Shown here: positions 1-5,274 of the stretch, one piece after another
Numbering within the stretch: the stretch's first letter is position 1
Layout of the letters: each line of letters starts with the position of its first letter
Origin: Bacteroidia bacterium
GTDB taxonomy: Bacteria; Bacteroidota; Bacteroidia; Cytophagales; Cyclobacteriaceae
Reading direction: 5' to 3'
Assembly (NCBI GenBank): GCA_016650355.1
Contig: JAENVX010000336.1
Location: 1-11,776, forward strand
Length of the DNA: 11,776 bases
Notes under the pieces: generated by a model
What the model was told of the DNA's origin: nothing
Seen by the model: the letters and a program-made list of their open reading frames with translations, nothing else
The model's database searches: none
Translations under genes and position numbers: made by a program

Positions 1-245
1 CATCCGTTGTTGTACTTAAAAAACTTTGTTCCGCTGGTAGGTAGAATAGATAATTTTCGAAGGATTTTACCTTTAGGAATATGGGAAATCAATTGTTTTT
101 CGAATTGAGGCCAATCGCCCCCACCAATAACAGCAACTTTTACTATCCCGAGAAGTTTATGCAACAAGCCAACCATTTCTTCATCCACAGGCGATTTACT
201 TTCTGTTTGTGTTCCATCAAGGTCAAATACAATTAGTTTTTTCAT
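1..245 (-). CDS. HAD-superfamily hydrolase, N-terminal part (partial)
   Basis: The gene starts at the ATG ending at 245 and runs off the left edge, so only about 81 codons are visible. The N-terminus MKKLIVFDLDGT carries HAD motif I, with the two aspartates at residues 8 and 10 that form the phospho-aspartyl intermediate and act as acid/base. A second segment, VAVIGGGDWPQF, fits motif II of the Cof/phosphomannomutase-like (IIB) branch. The role is therefore probably hydrolysis of a sugar phosphate or a related phosphomonoester in the cytoplasm; the substrate cannot be read. Motif I reads DGTQT where DGTLT is usual, so a Gln replaces the common Leu. The ATG lies 3 nt after the stop of the upstream reading-frame remnant, which suggests it was once translationally coupled to that gene. 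Confidence 0.75.
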   Translation of the reverse strand, partial: MKKLIVFDLDGTQTESKSPVDEEMVGLLHKLLGIVKVAVIGGGDWPQFEKQLISHIPKGKILRKLSILPTSGTKFFKYNNG

Positions 246-248
246 TTA

Positions 249-380
249 TCAAATGCTTTGTTGGCATCTCCCAAGGATTTCTTCTTTGACAAAAGGTGCC
301 ACAATGCCAATGATGTTAAACTCTGGTGTTACACCGTGAAGGAAAATCACCATCACCTCGTTAAGCAGTTGAAGGCCTGT
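249..380 (-). pseudogene. possible remnant of an ABC1/UbiB-family kinase
   Basis: Directly after the HPF stop, and in the same frame, an open stretch of about 43 codons ends with TGA at 249-251. It contains LNEVMVIFLHG followed by VTPEFNIIGIVAPFV. This resembles the segment of ABC1/AarF/UbiB kinases that reads roughly 'L.LEG...LDPEFN...VA.PFV', normally an internal part of a protein of 400 residues or more. No kinase catalytic motifs are present. A short product could start at the ATG within this stretch (34 aa), but no good ribosome binding site is seen. I read it as an internal scrap left after deletion of a kinase gene that once preceded the HAD gene. The family assignment is from memory and uncertain. 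Confidence 0.35.
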
Positions 381-695
381 CTAATGACTACGCATTCGTC
401 CGAATAGTGTATCTAATGCTGCTGTTAACTTGTCAAGTGCTCCGCTCACCGCCTGGTCATATGTATCAGTCTGATTGGTAACAGCAATTGGTTGCCTACC
501 TTCCACCCGCGCTTCAATCATACAACGCATGGCCTGTACTCCATTCTTATTACCGTCTTCATCGGAAAGATGAACTTCAACACGTGTTATCTGATGACTA
601 TACCTGCTTAGCTCTCCTTCTATCTGGGCTACATACGGAGCAGTAAACTCTTCACTTCCATGTATGTTTTTGTCCGTGTTAAATTGAATAATCAT
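381..695 (-). CDS. HPF/RaiA-type ribosome hibernation factor
   Basis: This 104-residue protein belongs to the HPF/YfiA (sigma-54 modulation) family. These small proteins bind the 30S decoding region, block tRNA and mRNA binding and keep ribosomes inactive but intact during starvation or cold. The single domain is visible in the N-terminal strand MIIQFNTDKNIHG, the central strand ITRVEVHLSDEDGNK, the strand MRCMIEARVEGRQPIAV, and the last helix YDQAVSGALDKLTAALDTLF. The length fits the short form, which lacks the C-terminal dimerisation domain of long HPF. It lies 27 nt downstream of the baeRF3 gene, so both translation-related proteins are probably co-transcribed. No clear Shine-Dalgarno sequence precedes the ATG, as is common in Bacteroidota. 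The family is clear; naming it hpf rather than raiA is not justified. Confidence 0.88.
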   Translation of the reverse strand: MIIQFNTDKNIHGSEEFTAPYVAQIEGELSRYSHQITRVEVHLSDEDGNKNGVQAMRCMIEARVEGRQPIAVTNQTDTYDQAVSGALDKLTAALDTLFGRMRSH

Positions 696-722
696 AGTCT
701 CTATTTTAGGATGTGTTATAAG

Positions 723-1880
723 TTAATATCTAAAAATGGCGGCAAGTCCTGTTTGAGTTGGCATATTTTCTTTGGGGATTATCAGTACAGTTCCACCCAT
801 ACGGCCAACCAATTCACCAATATCATCAAACAAGTCATCCAGTTTTGGTTGTGTTACATCTATCACCTTATAGGTGCCATTGATGTTTCGCAATCGCCTG
901 GCAATGACGCGATGCGCTTCGATAAAAAGCGTTTCAACCCGGCCGGCTTCTGCCGCTTCAATCACCTCTTCAATAACATCGCTGCCCAACTTATTTGCTT
1001 TTGCCTGGTTGAATTTGTCTGCTAAGGACTCCAGCCTCTGCAGATAAACGGGTTCCATTACATCCCACACTAAATGAGATAATTCTTCTGTTGTAACAGA
1101 TGTTGGATTTATCTCAATACCCTTGCCATGCAGCAACGGATTTTTATTCATCTTGCGAAACAGATGATGATGCTCTGGTAATGCGGCAAGTATGAGCGGT
1201 AATCCAGTAGGTTTTGAATAATTTTCGTAAACAGCGGTTGCAGCACTGCGGAAAAATCGTTCAGTATCAATCTCCAGTTCGTCTTTCTCGCCTCCATGCC
1301 CATGATGCATGTTGGCACTATCGCCACCAACTCCACCATAGGAAGCGACCGTAGAATGCTTTTCGGTTAACTCATTTCCAAGTGCTTCAGTCATACTGCT
1401 TGGAAAATCAACCGGAAATTCTACTTCAACAAGTGTATGTCGATTTCCTTCATAAAGATGGATAGCGTCCAGAGATAAACCCAGTACCTGATAGCGATCT
1501 GACGACTGCAAAGAGCGTCTGAGTGGCCTTGTGTGAAATGTATCGGCTACAATCGCCAGTTCCTCAACAGGCTCCTGCAAAGAGATTACTTCGAAAAGTT
1601 CGGATGAGCAAAAGACAGCAAGGGCATTCGCAGTATGATTCCACAATTGATTGTCGCTGATAAGCGCTTCCAATGGTTCCATCAATTTCTGAATTTCAGC
1701 AGTTGAATAATTCTGTGATAATGTTTCGTTCACTTGCTTCATAAGATTTTTAAAATGAATAATATCCTGAATATTTTCAGGATGGCTTCGATGCGTTGAC
1801 ATATAAAGCGAGATGCACGGTATTTCCGTCACAGCAAGCAGTTCGTGAATCAATTTTTGGGTAAGTGGTTTTGGAATCAT
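723..1880 (-). CDS. baeRF family 3 protein (bacterial archaeo-eukaryotic release factor-like)
   Basis: This 385-residue protein matches the baeRF family 3 pattern. There is an N-terminal part with PCISLYMSTHRSHPE (about 21-35), a middle segment DTFHTRPLRRSLQSSDRYQV leading to a strand with LYEGNR, a His/Gly-rich linker at about 185-200 (MHHGHGGEKDE), and a C-terminal half ending PTQTGLAAIFRY. The family is related to eukaryotic/archaeal peptide-chain release factor 1 (eRF1/aRF1) and to Dom34. From comparative genomics it has been proposed to act on stalled or hibernating ribosomes; I know of no proven reaction. It sits 17 nt after the FMN reductase gene and 27 nt before the HPF gene, which supports a ribosome-linked role. 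The start is the first ATG of the frame and gives the usual family N-terminus. Length is normal and no damage is seen. Confidence 0.82.
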   Translation of the reverse strand: MIPKPLTQKLIHELLAVTEIPCISLYMSTHRSHPENIQDIIHFKNLMKQVNETLSQNYSTAEIQKLMEPLEALISDNQLWNHTANALAVFCSSELFEVISLQEPVEELAIVADTFHTRPLRRSLQSSDRYQVLGLSLDAIHLYEGNRHTLVEVEFPVDFPSSMTEALGNELTEKHSTVASYGGVGGDSANMHHGHGGEKDELEIDTERFFRSAATAVYENYSKPTGLPLILAALPEHHHLFRKMNKNPLLHGKGIEINPTSVTTEELSHLVWDVMEPVYLQRLESLADKFNQAKANKLGSDVIEEVIEAAEAGRVETLFIEAHRVIARRLRNINGTYKVIDVTQPKLDDLFDDIGELVGRMGGTVLIIPKENMPTQTGLAAIFRY

Positions 1881-1897
1881 GTTAGTTCTGTTTTAAG

Positions 1898-2479
1898 TTA
1901 AAATATTGCCAACTCGAATGGTTCAATCATGCGTTTGTTCGCTTGCACGCACCAAAGTAATTCGTTGACGAAAACGTGGGTTAACGTATTCATTATTTCC
2001 TGCTTGAAAGCCTTTCCTTCTTCGTCAAAAACTTCCCTTACATTGGCTATGGGTAATGTAGCAGGTACTGTCCACGCATGCATTTTCCAAAGTACAAATT
2101 GTAAGGTAATCAGCGCCTGTGACCCACCGAACGCTCCGGTTGATACGGTAGATATAGCGACTGGCTTGTGGTGCCATTCATCATATAAAAAGTCTACCAC
2201 GTTTTTTAAGCTTGCCGGAATACTTCCGTTATATTCAGGGGTAACAATGATAATCCCATCCGATAATTTTATTTTCTCCGCGAATTGAGTCATCTGTTCC
2301 GTTGGATTTTTCAACAATCGCAATCGTTCATTAAAGATTGGGAACTGGTAATCTTTCAAGTCAATAATTTCAGACTCGGCTAATTTATTTATCGTTATAT
2401 AATTCTGCAGGAAGAGTGCCATACGATGACTATTCCTACCATCTCTTACACTCGATGATATTATTGAAATATTAGCCAT
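1898..2479 (-). CDS. NAD(P)H-dependent FMN reductase (flavodoxin-like fold)
   Basis: This 193-residue protein has the features of the NADPH-dependent FMN reductase family. A phosphate-binding loop SSSVRDGRNSHRMA follows the first strand at about residues 7-20. The motif TPEYNGSIPASLKNVVDF at about 79-96 contacts the flavin ring and is the family signature. A third loop, STVSTGAFGGSQAL, is at about 110-123. Such enzymes reduce FMN, quinones, azo dyes or metal ions with NAD(P)H in the cytosol, usually as dimers, and are often linked to oxidative or metal stress. The length is typical and the sequence appears intact. It is followed closely by baeRF3 and preceded, after 44 nt, by the PRC-barrel gene. 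The physiological electron acceptor cannot be inferred. Confidence 0.87.
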   Translation of the reverse strand: MANISIISSSVRDGRNSHRMALFLQNYITINKLAESEIIDLKDYQFPIFNERLRLLKNPTEQMTQFAEKIKLSDGIIIVTPEYNGSIPASLKNVVDFLYDEWHHKPVAISTVSTGAFGGSQALITLQFVLWKMHAWTVPATLPIANVREVFDEEGKAFKQEIMNTLTHVFVNELLWCVQANKRMIEPFELAIF

Positions 2480-2523
2480 GTTTTAGGTTATTAAGTTTGA
2501 ATGTCTTGACCTGTTATACATCT

Positions 2524-3294
2524 TTATTTTTCGTTAGAAGAAACTAAGTCATTATAGTGTTCATGAAGTGTTGTTTCAGTTACTACGTGAAGTAATTGTG
2601 CTGGGTCATATTCAGGACTGCTTTTTATAAATGCTATTGAAGTTTCAACTTCTACTGTATCCAGTTCCCATGCTATTTGAGAAATCAATTTTGGAGAGAT
2701 CAATACCTTCTTACCTGGCAGCCAGTTACCAGTGTCGATTAATAGAAAATCGATTGTCCATTTAGTTTCGTCTATTATAAAATCTTCTATGTCACCTATG
2801 GCTCCATCGGTTGCCTCGATTTTATAGCCTGTTACTTTATCAGAACTTCTCAAATGTTTATTGGCATCTTCCTCCTCCTGCGCCAACTTTTCGGCAAATT
2901 CCTTATTAGGCAAACCGAGAGGATCAGCACCTATCGCCAATGGCCCACTACCACCTCCATAATATCCGCCTCCCCAATACGCCACCCAAGGATAGTATGC
3001 ATGAAGCTTAATTTCCTCCTGACGCGATACGGGCAGATCAGTGTTGATATCCGGACTGTGCTTCACCTGTTCTCTTGTGAGATTAACGGGAAAGATTTTA
3101 TTTTCCCAGTCTGGAGTTAGCAGTGCTTCAGGTGAAATGAGTACAACCCGTCCAAAGAGCCAGTTACCTGTATCTACAATAAGATAACGTATGGTCCACG
3201 TTTCATCATCAAAATAGAATTCCTTTACTTTTCCAATCTCACCATCTGTGGCACCTAAGGTGAAGCCAATTAAACTTTTTAGATTATTTTTCAT
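2524..3294 (-). CDS. PRC-barrel domain protein with two repeats
   Basis: This 256-residue protein consists of two PRC-barrel-like repeats. The first begins LKSLIGFTLGATDGEIGKV and continues TWTIRYLIVDTGNWLFG. The second begins VTGYKIEATDGAIGDIED and continues KWTIDFLLIDTGNWLPG. A Tyr/Gly-rich segment YYPWVAYWGGGYYGGG lies between them. PRC barrels are small beta-barrels found in the photosynthetic reaction centre H subunit and in RimM; two-repeat proteins like this occur in bacterial stress clusters, with no defined activity. The start at 3294 is chosen because a decayed second copy of the gene (4371-4439) begins with the equivalent MNRNLKSLIGFT, and because family members start just before the first repeat. 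An in-frame ATG at 3360 would add 22 residues that correspond to the tail of a neighbouring gene remnant. Confidence 0.85.
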   Translation of the reverse strand: MKNNLKSLIGFTLGATDGEIGKVKEFYFDDETWTIRYLIVDTGNWLFGRVVLISPEALLTPDWENKIFPVNLTREQVKHSPDINTDLPVSRQEEIKLHAYYPWVAYWGGGYYGGGSGPLAIGADPLGLPNKEFAEKLAQEEEDANKHLRSSDKVTGYKIEATDGAIGDIEDFIIDETKWTIDFLLIDTGNWLPGKKVLISPKLISQIAWELDTVEVETSIAFIKSSPEYDPAQLLHVVTETTLHEHYNDLVSSNEK

Positions 3295-3360
3295 AATGTA
3301 AGCGTATTTTATAGATTTCAATTGTTGACGCATTGATGTCAACTTCAATGAACTAATCAT
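3295..3360 (-). pseudogene. tail remnant of a heavy-metal-binding mini-protein, fused in frame to PRC
   Basis: The 22 codons upstream of the chosen PRC start read KLTSMRQQLKSI near their centre. The intact mini-protein gene at 4436-4597 ends KLVPMGQQMKTI just before its own PRC remnant. The two stretches also align at DNA level, including the ATG that follows. In this copy the Cys/His metal-binding part is missing, with a gap of roughly 130 bp relative to the other copy, and the old stop codon is gone, so the tail now reads into PRC. An ATG at 3360 has GGAGG 12 nt upstream, so it might be translated as an N-terminal extension. Confidence 0.5.
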
Positions 3361-3365
3361 AAAAG

Positions 3366-3398
3366 ATATAGACCTCCATATTCATGCCATCAGTTGGT
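3366..3398. promoter_or_regulatory. conserved intergenic block with inverted repeat (downstream copy)
   Basis: The 24 bp at 3375-3398 are identical to 4639-4662, although the surrounding intergenic DNA has diverged. The left part forms an inverted repeat, ATATAGA-cc-TCCATAT, with one mismatch. On the minus strand the block is preceded by TTGACA (3402-3407), conserved as TTGACG in the other copy. This is the pattern of a promoter/operator for the PRC unit, but no factor can be named. Confidence 0.35.
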
Positions 3399-3478
3399 GT
3401 ATTGTCAATCTCGCTAACAATGTATGCTGAGGTACTGAATGGGAGCATTATGAATAGTTAACATCAACATAAATTGGG

Positions 3479-3492
3479 TTGATGATGATCAA
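3479..3492. promoter_or_regulatory. FNR/ANR-type binding site
   Basis: The sequence TTGAT-GATG-ATCAA is a perfect match to the consensus TTGAT-N4-ATCAA recognised by FNR/ANR-type oxygen-sensing regulators. Its centre lies about 190 nt upstream of the PRC start, inside the non-coding part of the duplication. The other copy has only a degenerate sequence at this position. A conserved AT-rich segment (TATTCATAA on the minus strand, about 3448-3456) downstream could belong to a promoter. Binding by a Bacteroidota Crp/Fnr protein is inferred. Confidence 0.45.
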
Positions 3493-3502
3493 TATCACCC
3501 AT

Positions 3503-3522
3503 CTGTAGAAAGAATTCTACAG
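3503..3522. promoter_or_regulatory. perfect inverted repeat (downstream copy)
   Basis: CTGTAGAA-AGAA-TTCTACAG is a perfect 8-bp inverted repeat, 29 nt after the stop of the TerB-like remnant. It aligns base for base with 4768-4787. No T-run follows on either strand, so it does not look like an intrinsic terminator; an operator or an RNA structure is more likely. Confidence 0.4.
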
Positions 3523-3550
3523 GCCATATCTGTCATTACTTGAATAGAGC

Positions 3551-3646
3551 TCAGTGCTCCGATGAGCTAGGTAAAACTATTGGAAATAGAAAATCAATCA
3601 TCACATTATGTTGCGCTCGGGGTATGTGGTCTTTAAAGGATTGCCA
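3551..3646 (-). pseudogene. C-terminal remnant of a TerB-like gene
   Basis: A 31-codon stretch ending with TGA at 3551-3553 encodes QSFKDHIPRAQHNV and then MIDFLFPIVLPSSSEH. The intact gene at 4820-5260 ends KAFKEHISRAHHNI and LIDFLFPIPIPGLSDH. Over the last 30 residues 18 are identical, and both end at the same point. Upstream of 3646 the similarity stops and the frame closes at about 3688, so the N-terminal 110 or so residues are missing. This is what is left of a second TerB-like gene after tandem duplication. Confidence 0.8.
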
Positions 3647-3696
3647 GATGAGCGTCAGATTTGTGACAACTATAATGCAGTATACTATCTAAATTT

Positions 3697-4299
3697 TCAG
3701 ATACGCACGGAAAATATTTTGCCCACAAAAGTATTCGCCTCTATGCTAACCAATTTTCCATCGACATAAGTATAAATAGAATTATTATTGTTTGGTGTAA
3801 TCAATTTATATTTCCCCGTATCAATTCGCTTCAATTGTAGCATATGCGAGTACATGTTTGAGAAAACCTGCGTAACTCCTACAGGCTCTTTAAAGTAAAG
3901 ATCAACTACACAAAATGTAAGGTTTTTATTTTTGATTTGGTCATTTACACCATTTCGCTCTCGCTGATAAAGCTGGAACCCAATCTTCGTAACAGTGGCA
4001 ATGACATCACTGGATTTGCGACTTGCATCTCGATAAGCAGTTCCTTCAATCAAAACACCGTCTTGCTGAATTGCAGTTACTTCTGACTCCATATAAATAG
4101 GAATAAAAAAGAAGGTACTATTTGTCTCGATGGTCAATACTTTAATGGATTTCGATCCCACCTTTGTCTCCTGTGCATGCAGCGCTCCAACTTTTTCATC
4201 CTTATATATGACATCGAATATAATCTCCTGTTTTTGAGCAAGTGTCAGGGTGGCCACAAACAGAAAACTAGCAAATAGGACAAAATTTAGTTTCATCAT
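3697..4299 (-). CDS. secreted DUF6134-like protein
   Basis: This is a 200-residue protein with an N-terminal signal peptide (MMKLNFVLFASFLFVATLTLAQ, cleavage likely near AQ-K), so it is exported to the periplasm or cell surface. The mature part is rich in beta-strands. It has a pattern seen in the Bacteroidota DUF6134 family: an early strand with VIYKDEKVGAL, a middle part with ESEVTAIQQDGVLIEGTAYRD, and a C-terminal strand GKLVSIEANTFVGKIFSVRI. No catalytic residues or known activity can be given. Either of two adjacent ATG codons could be the start. It lies between the two decayed duplication ends and has no close operon partner. The family assignment is by recollection of the pattern and is moderate. 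Confidence 0.65.
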   Translation of the reverse strand: MMKLNFVLFASFLFVATLTLAQKQEIIFDVIYKDEKVGALHAQETKVGSKSIKVLTIETNSTFFFIPIYMESEVTAIQQDGVLIEGTAYRDASRKSSDVIATVTKIGFQLYQRERNGVNDQIKNKNLTFCVVDLYFKEPVGVTQVFSNMYSHMLQLKRIDTGKYKLITPNNNNSIYTYVDGKLVSIEANTFVGKIFSVRI

Positions 4300-4370
4300 G
4301 AATGTATTGGTCCCTTATCGAGAATAGGTTAATGTTTACTACCCAATTAGTCTTTACGTTTACACGGATT

Positions 4371-4439
4371 TTACTTTTTATTTCTTACCCAAGGTAGCCT
4401 CACGGTGAAACCGATTAGACTTTTTAGGTTACGATTCAT
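4371..4439 (-). pseudogene. N-terminal remnant of a second PRC-barrel gene
   Basis: The ATG at 4437-4439 overlaps the stop of the mini-protein gene (ATGA). It opens a 22-codon frame, MNRNLKSLIGFTV, and then RLPWVRNKK. The intact PRC protein starts MKNNLKSLIGFTLGATDGE, and similarity is also clear at DNA level for about 45 bp. After GFTV a shift breaks the frame and the homology ends. The remaining 240 or so codons are absent. The remnant fixes the correct start of the intact PRC gene. Confidence 0.75.
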
Positions 4440-4597
4440 AAAGAAGTTATGGTTTTCATTTGTTGACCCATAGGCACCAACTTCATTCCACATTTGTGAC
4501 AATGCCCCGCGCTATCACTTACTACTTCTGGATGCATCGGACAGGTATATTTTCCCTGACTCGGAAAGGATTGATCTATTCTATTTTTTGTTTTCAT
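4436..4597 (-). CDS. heavy-metal-binding domain (HMBD) mini-protein
   Basis: This is a 53-residue protein not longer than a single domain. The core reads YTCPMHPEVVSDSAGHCHKC and then GMKLVPM, the Cys/His signature of the heavy-metal-binding domain family (typically YTCPMHPE...CPKCGMDLVP). That domain is found at the N-terminus of some copper ATPases and of CusB-like efflux proteins, and as separate small proteins. C19, H22, C33 and C36 are the obvious ligands. It could bind Cu+ or another soft metal in the cytoplasm and buffer or deliver it. The copB product in this window lacks this domain and has a His-rich leader instead, so a role in trans is conceivable. The stop overlaps the start of the PRC remnant, which shows the two genes were once translationally coupled. 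Confidence 0.75.
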   Translation of the reverse strand: MKTKNRIDQSFPSQGKYTCPMHPEVVSDSAGHCHKCGMKLVPMGQQMKTITSL

Positions 4598-4628
4598 AAT
4601 CGGATTTTTAATTATCTCATGATAACAG

Positions 4629-4662
4629 ATATGGATAGTCCATATTCATGCCATCAGTTGGT
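4629..4662. promoter_or_regulatory. conserved intergenic block with inverted repeat (upstream copy)
   Basis: ATATGGA-tag-TCCATAT (4629-4645) is a perfect 7-bp inverted repeat, 32-48 nt upstream of the mini-protein start. It overlaps the 24-bp block that is identical in the other duplication copy, where the same arms have one mismatch. Position and conservation suggest an operator of the mini-protein/PRC unit. The binding factor is unknown. Confidence 0.4.
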
Positions 4663-4767
4663 ATACCGTCAAGCCCGATTGCAATTTGTGGTGAGTCTAA
4701 TGAATGGAGCTTTATGAATATTTACCAGTCTCATGAGGCGTGTGGAAAGATGATTATTTCTAACCGT

Positions 4768-4787
4768 TTGTAGAATAAACCCTACAA
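4768..4787. promoter_or_regulatory. inverted repeat (upstream copy), covarying with 3503-3522
   Basis: TTGTAG-AATAAACC-CTACAA has 6-bp arms and lies 33 nt after the TerB-like stop. Compared with the other copy, the outermost pair has changed from C-G to T-A on both sides, so pairing is kept while the sequence differs. The inner two pairs of the other copy are not kept. There is no T-run typical of a terminator. Confidence 0.4.
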
Positions 4788-4819
4788 TGTGATGCCATTA
4801 TACCCCAAATACTTGACCT

Positions 4820-5260
4820 CTAGTGATCAGATAAGCCAGGAATAGGAATTGGAAATAGAAAATCGATCAGGATATTATGGTGCGCTCGGGATATATGTTC
4901 CTTAAATGCTTTCATGCTTTTGTGTACAATGGCCATGTTTTCCGGTCCTAACTTCAATACAATGTCTTCGATATCTAATAGCTTAGATTTGATAATGGCG
5001 TCCCGGTTAACTTTACCCAAAGGGAGTGAATTGTTCAGTTCTTGCAAGGTTCTTTCAAAACTTTTATCGACTTCTTTGAAGAAATCAGCCAGCAGGGGAT
5101 CGCAGGAGTATGTTTTAACATGGGCGAATTCAATGGCGGATCGTTTTTCAATATTGTCCAATTCCCCATCTGTATTCGCAGCGAGTAAGGATACATAGGC
5201 CGGGAATTTGAGAAGCAATTCATATTCCCGTGGACGTAGGTTTTTGAAATCGATTGTCAT
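4820..5260 (-). CDS. TerB-like hypothetical protein
   Basis: This 146-residue, mainly helical protein has no signal peptide. The early segment LLAANTDGELDNIEKRSAIEF (about 24-44) resembles the acidic loop-helix of TerB/DjlA-like domains ('ADGxLDxxE'), which can bind metal ions. The C-terminal part has SFERTLQELNN, a helical LLDIEDIVLKLGPENM, and a conserved end with AHHNILIDFLFPIPIP. I know similar uncharacterised proteins in Bacteroidota but no function. It starts 14 nt after ppk2, so it is likely co-transcribed with fbaB and ppk2. A decayed paralogue remains at 3551-3646. The TerB link is tentative; the gene itself is well supported by frame, spacing and the paralogue. Confidence 0.7.
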   Translation of the reverse strand: MTIDFKNLRPREYELLLKFPAYVSLLAANTDGELDNIEKRSAIEFAHVKTYSCDPLLADFFKEVDKSFERTLQELNNSLPLGKVNRDAIIKSKLLDIEDIVLKLGPENMAIVHKSMKAFKEHISRAHHNILIDFLFPIPIPGLSDH

Positions 5261-5274
5261 GTGTTTTTATTTTC

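Larger units (their letters stand above)
3249..3646. repeat. downstream copy of a degraded tandem duplication
   Basis: This stretch aligns with 4393-4906. The order is the same in both: start of PRC, mini-protein tail, intergenic DNA, tail of the TerB-like gene. From the shared block at 3375 to the end of alignable sequence at 3637 is 263 bp, against 268 bp (4639-4906) in the other copy, so the spacing is nearly conserved although many positions differ. The longest exact match is 24 bp (3375-3398 = 4639-4662). The part at 3361-3550 has no intact gene and contains the regulatory candidates listed separately. Confidence 0.75.
4393..4906. repeat. upstream copy of a degraded tandem duplication
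   Basis: This is the partner of 3249-3646, offset by about 1.26 kb. It holds the first codons of a lost PRC gene, the whole mini-protein gene, the same intergenic region and the intact 3' end of the TerB-like gene. It is longer because the mini-protein gene is complete here. Confidence 0.75.

Noticed and set aside
660..1025. Plus-strand open frame of 121 codons
   Set aside because: It lies opposite the well-supported HPF and baeRF3 genes and its translation has no recognisable domain. The other plus-strand frames (for example 1929-2288, 2854-3120, 4460-4717) are likewise shadows of minus-strand genes.
3503..3522. Intrinsic terminator after the TerB-like gene
   Set aside because: The stem is AT-rich and no T-run follows on the transcribed strand in either copy.
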